A stretch of 5,683 bases of DNA from Actinomycetes bacterium (GTDB taxonomy: Bacteria > Actinomycetota > Acidimicrobiia > Acidimicrobiales > Palsa-688): contig JAKBBA010000186.1 in the NCBI GenBank assembly GCA_021808665.1, positions 1 through 5,683 on the forward strand. Direction: 5' to 3'. The notes beneath the pieces were generated by a model, which saw nothing but the letters and a program-made list of their open reading frames with translations, made no database searches and was not told the origin of the DNA. This document shows, piece after piece, positions 1 to 5,654 of this stretch. A program made the translations under genes and the position numbers. The number at the start of each line of letters is the position of its first letter. The first letter of the stretch is position 1.

Positions 1-142
1 GCTTGGCGGCGATTGCGGCGCCGAAGGCCAGCTGCTCTAAGGTCAGGGTCCAGGTGAGAAGCACCCAGGCCAGATACGACCAGGCGAACAATGCGGCTGC
101 GGTACCAAGGTAGGCCCGGCCCGAAGGGCTGGGGAGGCTCAT
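1..142 (-). CDS. mnhE: Probable Na+/H+ (cation:proton) antiporter subunit E, MnhE/MrpE family, N-terminal part only
   Basis: The gene is partial: 47 codons are visible from the ATG at 142-140, and it runs off the left edge. After a short polar start (MSLPSPSGRAY) come a hydrophobic segment at about residues 11-31 and a second one beginning near 37. The stretch WVLLTWTLTLEQLAFGAAIA (residues 26-45) resembles the MnhE pattern of a Trp/Leu-rich helix, a short Thr/Ser-Leu turn, then a Gly-containing helix. MnhE is a membrane subunit of the multi-component Mrp cation/proton antiporter, normally encoded beside mnhF and mnhG, so those would be expected further left. The ATG overlaps the stop of the upstream glycosyltransferase gene as ATGA (139-142), which suggests translational coupling. 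An unrelated two-helix membrane protein remains possible because so little is visible. Confidence 0.6.
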   Translation of the reverse strand, partial: MSLPSPSGRAYLGTAAALFAWSYLAWVLLTWTLTLEQLAFGAAIAAK

Positions 143-825
143 GGGGCGGCCGCAGCGGCTATGGAACGCGCGAAGCCGTCCTGGCATCTGCCGTCCTGTC
201 GCCCGCTGGTTTTGACCCGGAGGCTGGTAGTGGTGACCACGCGACTTGAGGCAAGAGCGCGGACCCGGCGTACGAGCTCTCGGTCTTCGTGGTCGCTCAG
301 CGGCGGGAAGCCCCCTGCGTCGAGGTAGATGCTCGCCCTGATACCAAGGTTGGCGCCGTGGATATGGCCGTGGGATCCGTTCGCTCGGATCCGACGCCGG
401 TACTCCGCGTGATGGGTCCAAGGCAGAGGAGATCCGCTTTCGTAGGTCACTTCGACGAGACCGAGCACGGCGTCGGCGCCCTCGTCGGCGAGACGAACCT
501 GTTCTGCTAGCCAGCCGGGAGGCACCTGGCTGTCGGCGTCGGTGTTGGCTATCCACAGCGCTTCGGCCGGAGCCTGTGACTGCAAAGCGCTGATTCCGGC
601 GTGGCGGGCCCGCCCGACGTTCGCGAAATCAACTTCGATCGTCTCCACTTGGTGGCCTTTACAGATGGAGGCGGATGCGTCGCCGCAGCTGTCGAGCACG
701 ACGATCGCACGGGTTGGTAGCGGAGAGTTTCCGATTGCGACCGCCAGAGCTTGCAGGCAGCTGTCGAGCAAGTCCTGCTCGTCGCGGGCAGGTATCACGA
801 CGGCGATCCGGCGGAGTGGCTTCAT
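139..825 (-). CDS. Family 2 glycosyltransferase (GT-A fold), soluble
   Basis: This 228-residue protein is a probable nucleotide-sugar-dependent transferase. It opens with the GT2 signature: beta strand IAVVIPARDE (7-16), a second strand VVLDSCGDAS (42-51), and NVGRARHAG (69-77), the region that contacts the nucleotide in this fold. DAD at 96-98 lies in ANTDADSQVPPGWL and is the DxD-type metal/UDP-sugar motif. HGANLGIR (156-163) and the HED triplet (179-181) follow and probably form the acceptor side and the catalytic base. It has no membrane helices, unlike processive NodC-type synthases, so it probably adds single sugars in the cytoplasm. The length suits a compact single-domain GT2. Its ATG overlaps the methyltransferase stop as ATGA (822-825), and its own stop overlaps the next start, so it sits inside a coupled operon. 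Donor and acceptor cannot be read from sequence. Confidence 0.88.
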   Translation of the reverse strand: MKPLRRIAVVIPARDEQDLLDSCLQALAVAIGNSPLPTRAIVVLDSCGDASASICKGHQVETIEVDFANVGRARHAGISALQSQAPAEALWIANTDADSQVPPGWLAEQVRLADEGADAVLGLVEVTYESGSPLPWTHHAEYRRRIRANGSHGHIHGANLGIRASIYLDAGGFPPLSDHEDRELVRRVRALASSRVVTTTSLRVKTSGRQDGRCQDGFARSIAAAAAP

Positions 826-1427
826 TGGATAAGGCCCTCTCTTTCAGCCAGCGATCTGTGGTCGCGGCTCCAGCTGTCGATCTGGAAATCGTCCTCGATA
901 TGTGCGAGCGCGTGCTTGAGGCCGTTGTCGGCTGCGGCCGCGGCGAAGATCGCTCGCGCGAGGTCGCCATCGAGCGGGTAGTCGGCGACACGGTGACGCC
1001 AGTGCACAACGATCAGCTCGTCTGCTGAACGGCTGGCCAGTTCGGCGAGTAGTTGGCAGTCGGCGGCGTCCAGGTAGTACCCGACCTCCGAGACAACGAT
1101 CAGCTCGAAGTGGCCTTCCGGCCAGTCGGCCGGCACTCGCCCTTCCACGACCTCAACGTGGCCAGCGAGGGCACCGAGGGCGGCGCGGGCGCTATCGAGC
1201 GCCTGTGGGGCGACATCCATTGCGAGGACGTGGTCCGCCCGAGCCGCCAGGCTGGCGGTAGTGACACCGATGGAGCAGCCCGGCTCGAAGACCGATGCGT
1301 ACCGTCTGGCCTGAAGACAGGCGAGTACGAGTGACTGTTTTCTAGCTTCGTACCATCTGCTTCGAAATCCCCACGGGTCCGACGCTTGCGCGTACTTGGC
1401 TTCGAAGTACGCGCGGGGAAGGCTCAT
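822..1427 (-). CDS. NodS-like class I SAM-dependent methyltransferase
   Basis: This 201-residue Rossmann-fold methyltransferase has an N-terminal region YFEAKYAQASDPWGF (7-21) followed by YEARK (26-30). That arrangement is characteristic of NodS and relatives, which N-methylate deacetylated amino sugars. The SAM-binding motif I is EPGCSIG (48-54), the acidic residue after strand 2 is Asp71 (LAMDVA), and the strand-4 region is FELIVVSEVGYYL (107-119). VVHWR (140-144) matches the His-Trp segment of the NodS-like family. The gene is full length for the family. Its ATG overlaps the PIG-L stop as ATGA (1424-1427) and no Shine-Dalgarno sequence precedes it, so translation is probably coupled. Placement beside a deacetylase suggests that it methylates the amine freed by that enzyme, but this is inference. 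O-methylation or another small-molecule substrate is possible. Confidence 0.87.
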   Translation of the reverse strand: MSLPRAYFEAKYAQASDPWGFRSRWYEARKQSLVLACLQARRYASVFEPGCSIGVTTASLAARADHVLAMDVAPQALDSARAALGALAGHVEVVEGRVPADWPEGHFELIVVSEVGYYLDAADCQLLAELASRSADELIVVHWRHRVADYPLDGDLARAIFAAAAADNGLKHALAHIEDDFQIDSWSRDHRSLAEREGLIQ

Positions 1428-2143
1428 GGCTGGAGGAGGACTTCGTAGGAGCGGAGAAGCCGGCGCAGCACGTGCGGAGCGAGAACTACCGGTTCGACGG
1501 AGAGCTGGCTTTTAAAGCAAGCTACCGCTTTGCGCTTGGCCGCTGCGACGTCGGCGATGTCGACCCTGAGCGCCTTCTGCCAGGGCAGGTCGTCCGGGCT
1601 GGCCCAGTGCCACGCCCAGACCAGGTAGGAAAGGACGGTGGCGCCACTGCGGGCCGCGGCCTCCCGGGCGGCGCGGCCAACCGCGTCGTGGTCGGGGTGC
1701 CCGTCATTGTGCCAGGGGGCGAGCACCAAGTCTCCGCTGCGGAACTCCACCGCCAGCTGGTCGATCAGCCTCTGTTCGTCGACCCCCCCGTCACGGTGGC
1801 GCAGGCGTTTGACGTCAGCAAAGTCGACTCCGAGTCGGGCCGCAGCGAGCAGGGTTTCTTGGGGACGAAGGCTGCGGAGGTGGTTCTCCATGCCGGGGTG
1901 ACTGCGTTCGCCGTCGGTTACCGCGACTAGGTCCACGCGGGCTCCGAGGCCGGTCAGCCGGGCGAGGGTACCTCCGGCTCCGACTATCTCGTCGTCGGGG
2001 TGAGGGGCGACCATGACGGCTCGGCCACTGGCCGGCGGTCGAGGCTGCCAAGGTTCCAGCTCATTCAGCTGGACGCATCTCGACCAACTCGACTCGGGCG
2101 TCCCACGCCCTTGCAGGTCCGGTACGGCCGTCGCGTGGTCCAT
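1424..2143 (-). CDS. PIG-L/LmbE family zinc-dependent N-deacetylase
   Basis: The protein has 239 residues from the ATG at 2143-2141. It contains the family's metal site: APHPDDE (46-52), supplying His48, the catalytic Asp50 and Asp51, and HPDHDAVG (149-156), supplying His152. TDGERSHPG (76-84) and RPQET (93-97) are also typical. PIG-L proteins remove acetyl groups from GlcNAc-type amino sugars, as in MshB, Mca and PIG-L itself, so a cytoplasmic deacetylase acting on a glycoside is likely. A TTG one codon upstream is also open, but GGAG at 2152-2149 lies five bases before the ATG and only two before the TTG, so I chose the ATG. That start overlaps the upstream stop as TGATG. It is shorter than MshB/Mca (about 290-300 residues) and sits in a different context, so mycothiol synthesis is not favoured. 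Confidence 0.9.
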   Translation of the reverse strand: MDHATAVPDLQGRGTPESSWSRCVQLNELEPWQPRPPASGRAVMVAPHPDDEIVGAGGTLARLTGLGARVDLVAVTDGERSHPGMENHLRSLRPQETLLAAARLGVDFADVKRLRHRDGGVDEQRLIDQLAVEFRSGDLVLAPWHNDGHPDHDAVGRAAREAAARSGATVLSYLVWAWHWASPDDLPWQKALRVDIADVAAAKRKAVACFKSQLSVEPVVLAPHVLRRLLRSYEVLLQP

Positions 2144-3102
2144 CAACGCTCCATTGCCGAAACCCTGCGGCCGATCTCGGCACGGTCGAAGTCGGCGTGG
2201 CTCTGGCGAATGTACACGGACAGATCCGCGACGAAGCGGGCGTGATCGGTGTCGTGTGCGAGTGGGGCCGGGCCGAGGGCTCGCGCTACGTGGTCCATAA
2301 TCTCGGTGGCGTTACGTTCGACGGTGTCTCTGACCGTAAGAGCCAGCACTGAGTGCTCCGCCGCCGGGTTGCGGTCGAGTTCCAGCGCTGCCGCTTGAAG
2401 GACGGCGAGGTCCTCGCGGATAGCGGTGTGCACTGCCCCGAGATGCGCCAAGGTAATCGGGTCGCGGCGGCCGTCGCGGGCCCGAACGTACAGAGGCCGG
2501 GCGACCGCCCAGGAACCGCCGTACCAGCAGGCGGCGACGCCGATCGCGCCTGCCCAGAACCCCGGTCGGGAAAGATACTCGCCGGGCTGTCCTACCGGGT
2601 GGGCGTAGGCGTGGAGGAAAGAGACAGACCTGGTGTCGCTTCGCTGCATGCCCGGACCCCTCCACGATGGTGGTTGTACCTTTATCCCGGCGTCTTGAAC
2701 CGCAACCGCGAAAAGGCGCTGGCCGTCGGCGGCTGCGGCGTCGAGCAACGCGTGGGTAACGAAGGCAACGCCTGAGCACCAAGACTTGACTCCGTCGAGC
2801 ACCCATCGGCCTTCGACCTGCTTGGCCGTCACTGCTTCGGGCGGTCCGGCCGCCCATACGGCCCACCTCTGAGCACTCTCACGCTCGCAGTAACCGAGCT
2901 CTGCGGCTATGGCAACCGCGTCCGCGTGGGCCTCTACGAGCCTTGCCAGCACTAGGTCTCGCCGTGCGGTGGCGGCGAGAAGGCCGAGCCGGCGTGCGCT
3001 GCGACCGTTCGCCGGCAATGGCCATCGCTCCACCCGCGCGCATACCCGTTCGAAGCCGAGTCCGAAGCCGAGGTCGAGGTCGGCCGGCTCCCCGGTGGGC
3101 AT
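2143..3102 (-). CDS. Acyl-CoA dehydrogenase-like flavoprotein (divergent, cluster-specific type)
   Basis: This 319-residue protein has the layout of the acyl-CoA dehydrogenase superfamily. An N-terminal helical part contains LARLVEAHADAVAIAAELG (about 53-71). A middle beta domain has WAAGPPEAVTA and then VLDGVKSWCSGVAFVTHALL, the equivalent of the flavin-contacting segment. WRGPGMQRSDTRSVSF and RPGFWAGAIGVAACWYGGS follow, and a C-terminal helical bundle ends in RQSHADFDRAEIG. I see no YEGT-type segment carrying the usual catalytic glutamate, so it may not do standard alpha,beta-dehydrogenation. Flavin-dependent oxidation of another substrate, or acyl handling, is possible. It is somewhat shorter than typical members (about 370-400). 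The ATG is three bases after the dehydrogenase stop, with no clear Shine-Dalgarno sequence, and the in-frame codon two before it is that stop. It forms one block with the deacetylase, methyltransferase and glycosyltransferase. Confidence 0.8.
   Translation of the reverse strand: MPTGEPADLDLGFGLGFERVCARVERWPLPANGRSARRLGLLAATARRDLVLARLVEAHADAVAIAAELGYCERESAQRWAVWAAGPPEAVTAKQVEGRWVLDGVKSWCSGVAFVTHALLDAAAADGQRLFAVAVQDAGIKVQPPSWRGPGMQRSDTRSVSFLHAYAHPVGQPGEYLSRPGFWAGAIGVAACWYGGSWAVARPLYVRARDGRRDPITLAHLGAVHTAIREDLAVLQAAALELDRNPAAEHSVLALTVRDTVERNATEIMDHVARALGPAPLAHDTDHARFVADLSVYIRQSHADFDRAEIGRRVSAMER
2149..2152 (-). promoter_or_regulatory. Ribosome binding site that decides the PIG-L start
   Basis: GGAG on the minus strand is followed by five bases and then ATG (2143-2141). 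The adjacent upstream TTG would leave only two bases, so this site favours the ATG start. Confidence 0.6.
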
Positions 3103-3105
3103 TAG

Positions 3106-4287
3106 TCAGGGTTGCAGGAGGATCTTGACAGCCCCGTCCGCCTTCTGCTGAAAAATTTTGTAAGCGTGGGCTGCTTGCGCAAGCGGCAGATGGTGCGTCG
3201 CGAAAGTGTCTACGCCAAGCGGGTCGTCGTCGCCTAATAAAGGCAGTATGTCGCCGACCCAGCGATGCACGTTGGCTTGTCCCATCCGCAGCTGTACCTG
3301 CTTGTCGAACAGCTGGAGCATGGGAAGAGGGTCCGTTGCACCGCCGTAAACCCCTGCGAGCGAGATAGTGCCTCCGCGACGGACAATATCGATCGCGGTG
3401 AGCAGGCTTGCTAAGCGGTCGATGCCCGCCTTTTGCATGAGCTTGGCGGCGAGTGCGTTTGGAAGTAGTGCCGTCGCCTGCTGGGCGACCCGAGCGACCG
3501 GCGACCCGTGGGCTTCCATGCCGACTGCGTCGATCACAGAGTCGGGGCCGCGGCCAGCGGTGAGATCACGGACAGCACCAGCGAGGTCGGCGACAGAGTT
3601 GAGGTCCAAGACGGTCACGCCGCGGGCACGGGCGCGGCTGATCCTTTCGGGGACCAGGTCGACTCCTATGACCTGCTCGACTCCTCGGTGCAGTGCAACC
3701 CGTGCCGACATGTCGCCGATCGGGCCGAGGCCGAGTACGACGAGAGTTCCACCGTCTGGAACTGCCGCGTACTCGACGGCCTGCCAAGCAGTGGGGAGCA
3801 CGTCGGAGAGGTATACGAAGCGGTCGTCCGAGGGACCTTCCGGCACCTTGATAGGCCCGTATTGGGCCTCGGGCACCCGCAGGTACTCCGCCTGACCGCC
3901 GGGGACCTGGCCGTAAAGCTTCGTGTATCCGAAGAGGCTCGCACCGGTGCCGTATTCGTGGACCTGCGTGGTCTCGCACTGCGACTGCAGGCCGTGGTCG
4001 CACATAAAGCAGTGACCACAAGAAATGTTGAAGGGGATCACAACCCGATCCCCTGGGACGATGTTGGTGACGTCGGCGCCGACCTCTTCCACAATGCCCA
4101 TCGGTTCGTGGCCGAGGATGTCGCCAGGCGAAAGGAAAGGCCCGAGCACCTCGTAGAGGTGCAGGTCAGAACCGCAGATCCCGCTAGACGTCACTTTGAT
4201 GATCGCGTCGGTTGGTTCTTTGATGATTGGATCCGCCACCTCTTCGACGCGGACGTCGCGTTTGGCGTGCCAGGTTACGGCTTTCAC
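3106..4287 (-). CDS. Zinc-dependent alcohol dehydrogenase, formaldehyde-dehydrogenase-like (MDR superfamily)
   Basis: This is a complete 393-residue medium-chain dehydrogenase. The catalytic zinc ligands are visible as Cys38 (GICGSDLH) and His60-Glu61 (GHEPMG). The structural zinc is held by Cys90, Cys93, Cys96 and Cys104, in the normal C-x2-C-x2-C-x7-C spacing. The nucleotide site is GLGPIG (186-191), with Asp210 at the end of the second strand (VIGVDLVP), which favours NAD over NADP. Length and a long insertion around 250-285 match the glutathione-independent formaldehyde dehydrogenase-like branch. The real substrate is unknown, an alcohol/aldehyde pair being likely. The start is GTG (4287-4285), overlapping the stop of the decayed SDR gene as GTGA. 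No Shine-Dalgarno sequence is close, so its translation probably depended on translation of that upstream gene. All key residues are intact. Confidence 0.92.
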   Translation of the reverse strand: MKAVTWHAKRDVRVEEVADPIIKEPTDAIIKVTSSGICGSDLHLYEVLGPFLSPGDILGHEPMGIVEEVGADVTNIVPGDRVVIPFNISCGHCFMCDHGLQSQCETTQVHEYGTGASLFGYTKLYGQVPGGQAEYLRVPEAQYGPIKVPEGPSDDRFVYLSDVLPTAWQAVEYAAVPDGGTLVVLGLGPIGDMSARVALHRGVEQVIGVDLVPERISRARARGVTVLDLNSVADLAGAVRDLTAGRGPDSVIDAVGMEAHGSPVARVAQQATALLPNALAAKLMQKAGIDRLASLLTAIDIVRRGGTISLAGVYGGATDPLPMLQLFDKQVQLRMGQANVHRWVGDILPLLGDDDPLGVDTFATHHLPLAQAAHAYKIFQQKADGAVKILLQP

Positions 4288-4903
4288 TTGTCTGCCGATC
4301 CGGGCTGAGTCTCCTGGCGGTGCATAACGACTCTCGCTTTGTCGGGTAACACCTTCATCACCTTTCCTTGAGCCTTCGAGGTCAAACTTCCAGCGTTCAC
4401 TTTGGTCTTCCCTTCCATCAGGGCTTCGAATCCTTGGCGGGCGACGAGAGCAGGGTCGTCCTTTTTCCCGGTATAGCCTCGGCGAAGGACTGTACGAACG
4501 ACTTCGAGGCGTTGTAGAGCGCCTGGTAGGCGCCGGGAGCTTCCGACGCGATAAACGAAGTGAAAAGAACCTTTCCGTCCCGCTGTGCTGTCATATCAGG
4601 AAGTAGGCGTTTGGCGAGATGTACGGTCGACTCGACGTTGAGCCGTACGAGGCGGCCATCCTCTTGGATCGCCCGGTATAGCTTCTCGACGCCTTCGAAG
4701 TTCGCCAGGTCAGCGCGAACCTCTCGTACTTCGGCGCCGGTGGACGAAAGCAGGTCTGCGGCGGCCGTAGAGATATCGTCGTCTTCGGCAGCGGCGATGA
4801 CGTCAAAGCCGTTCTCGGCGAATTGGCGGGCCAACTCGCGTCCGATGCCACTTGAGGCGCCTGTAACGATAGCGAGAGGGGCGGGAAGAGCATCAATTGT
4901 CAT
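4284..4903 (-). pseudogene. Decayed short-chain dehydrogenase/reductase (SDR) gene
   Basis: The reading frame starts well. A GGAGG precedes the ATG at 4903-4901, and TGASSGIG (residues 14-21) is the NAD(P)-binding motif of a classical SDR, with RADLANFEGVEKLY later. After EDGR the protein jumps directly to LVRLNVESTVHLAKRLLP (near 4652/4653), skipping roughly 27 residues that would hold the NAG motif. LFTSFIASEAPG follows, with Phe where the catalytic Ser belongs (13 before Tyr; TTT at 4555-4553), then the active-site YNASK. After SFAEAI (about 4470) the frame is lost and ends at 4418. The proper tail resumes in another frame (DDPALVARQGFEALMEGKTK onward) and ends at 4284, overlapping the next start as GTGA. 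About 35 residues are missing at that second junction. The total span of 620 bases is not a multiple of three and is about 180 short of a normal gene. Enzyme activity is not expected. Confidence 0.85.
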
Positions 4904-4907
4904 ATCG

Positions 4908-4912
4908 CCTCC
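4908..4912 (-). promoter_or_regulatory. Ribosome binding site of the SDR gene
   Basis: GGAGG on the minus strand lies four bases before the ATG at 4903-4901. It marks that codon as the original start, giving the short N-terminus usual for this SDR group, even though the frame stays open further upstream to 5008. Confidence 0.7.
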
Positions 4913-4974
4913 AGGGGGTCGGTGGGTTATCCGTGGTCCTACCCAGCGGCGAGGCAGGTACGCACGGTCATTTG

Positions 4975-4989
4975 CTGCAATAACTGCAG
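4975..4989. repeat. Short inverted repeat CTGCA-N5-TGCAG upstream of the SDR gene
   Basis: Perfect five-base arms flank the centre ATAAC, which is unusually AT-rich for this region. It lies about 70 bases upstream of the SDR start in the only sizeable non-coding gap. It could be a protein-binding half-site pair, but arms this short also occur by chance. Confidence 0.25.
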
Positions 4990-5071
4990 ACGGCTCGTGA
5001 CCCGGCATCTACAGTCGCCGGCAGCGGCTTGTCGAGCGCGGCCGTCAGAAGCTCGATGGGGGATTCGACTT

Positions 5072-5086
5072 CACCGGTCACCGGTG
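5072..5086. repeat. Perfect 15-bp palindrome CACCGGT-C-ACCGGTG
   Basis: Seven-base arms flank one central base, with no mismatch. It contains two ACCGGT hexamers in tandem and lies four bases beyond the stop of the broken DUF72 gene, in the gap before the SDR gene. The absence of a loop and of a T-tract argues against an intrinsic terminator. The dyad form fits an operator for a dimeric regulator, but no regulator gene is in the window. Confidence 0.4.
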
Positions 5087-5090
5087 CTTG

Positions 5091-5631
5091 TCATCGGGCT
5101 AGCTCACCTGAAAGCCAGCGTGCGTCTTGTACTGCGTAGCCCGATTCGTCGTTGTTGAAGTAGGCGTACACGTCGACGTCTTCCGCTAGCCAGGCGGATA
5201 TCCGCTCCGCTTCGGGGGTCAGCGCCGCAGGACCGTACCTGCCTTGATAGGGGCGCTTGACTGTGTCAGGCCCGTGAAAGCGGACGTAAGTCCAGTTCGT
5301 CGTCAGTTCCCGCGGGTGGTCCGCTAGTAGGTCGTGGATGCAGAGGGCCGCACCGTGGCGGCGCAGCACGTCGTAGGTCTGCTCGCTGAGCCACGACTGG
5401 TCTCGCAACTCGATCGCCTAACTTTCGTTCGACTTGGGCTGCCCAAGCCTCTACCGTCTGCTCGGCTGGAAGCCGGTAGAACGTGTTGTTGATTTCCACT
5501 GTGTCGAAAAAGTCGGCGTAGAAGGCGAACCATCCCCGAGCCGCCAACGACTCGGGTTACACAGGGCCCCGCCAATGCTTGTACATCCAGCCGGAGCAGC
5601 CCACCCGGGCGACCCCTAACGATTTCTTCAT
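5091..5631 (-). pseudogene. Decayed DUF72 (YecE-like) family gene
   Basis: The start is probably the ATG at 5631-5629. The protein begins MKKSLGVARVGCSGWMYKHW, the N-terminal strand of DUF72 proteins (a TIM-barrel-like family of unknown function). An in-frame TAA at 5559-5557 stands where a Tyr is normal (RGxFYPE-type segment). The same frame then continues as PESLAARGWFAFYADFFDTV and INNTFYRLPAEQTVEAWAAQ, which is standard family sequence. It breaks near 5418-5430, where the middle of the protein (roughly 70-100 residues) is missing. The C-terminal part resumes in another frame as AIELRDQSWL, then LLRRHGAALCIHD, TNWTYVRFHGPD and DVYAYFNNDESGYAV, ending at 5091. A nonsense codon, a deletion and a frameshift together mean that no full protein is made. 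Total length is 541 bases, against about 750 expected. Confidence 0.85.
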
Positions 5632-5654
5632 CTGCGTCTGCGTCGGCGTCGGCG
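5631..5654. repeat. Four-unit hexanucleotide tandem repeat at the DUF72 start
   Basis: On the plus strand the units are tctgcg, tctgcg, tcggcg, tcggcg. The array directly abuts, and overlaps by one base, the ATG of the broken DUF72 gene, in the place where a ribosome binding site would be expected. It has only two variants of one unit, so it is a short microsatellite-like tract. Confidence 0.6.

Noticed and set aside
822..1427. Naming the methyltransferase nodS and the window a nodulation locus
   Set aside because: The family likeness is clear, but there is no NodA, no NodB-fold deacetylase, no processive NodC-type synthase and no nod box. The name would imply a role not shown.
1472..1930. 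Plus-strand open frame of 152 codons opposite the PIG-L gene
   Set aside because: No recognisable motif. The minus-strand gene has a complete zinc site and operon overlaps, so this is an antisense shadow.
1424..2143. Assignment of the deacetylase to mycothiol synthesis (MshB or Mca)
   Set aside because: The metal motifs are shared by the whole PIG-L family. The protein is clearly shorter than MshB/Mca and sits with NodS-like and ACAD-like genes.
3508..4308. Long plus-strand open frame (266 codons) opposite the zinc dehydrogenase
   Set aside because: It mirrors the codon structure of the dehydrogenase on the other strand, shows no domain or motif, and GC-rich antisense frames are commonly open.
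4904..5008. N-terminal extension of the SDR from an ATG at 5008
   Set aside because: The 35 added residues are not SDR-like, and a GGAGG sits directly before the ATG at 4903, which gives the usual short N-terminus.
5006..5035. Possible promoter on the minus strand: TCGACA (5035-5030), 18 bases, TAGATG (5011-5006)
   Set aside because: The -35 is one base from TTGACA, but the -10 is poor and the spacer is a little long. It is in the right gap for the SDR operon but too weak to annotate.
5072..5086. Rho-independent terminator after the DUF72 gene
   Set aside because: The dyad has a one-base centre, which cannot form a proper hairpin loop without losing pairs, and no T-run follows on either strand.
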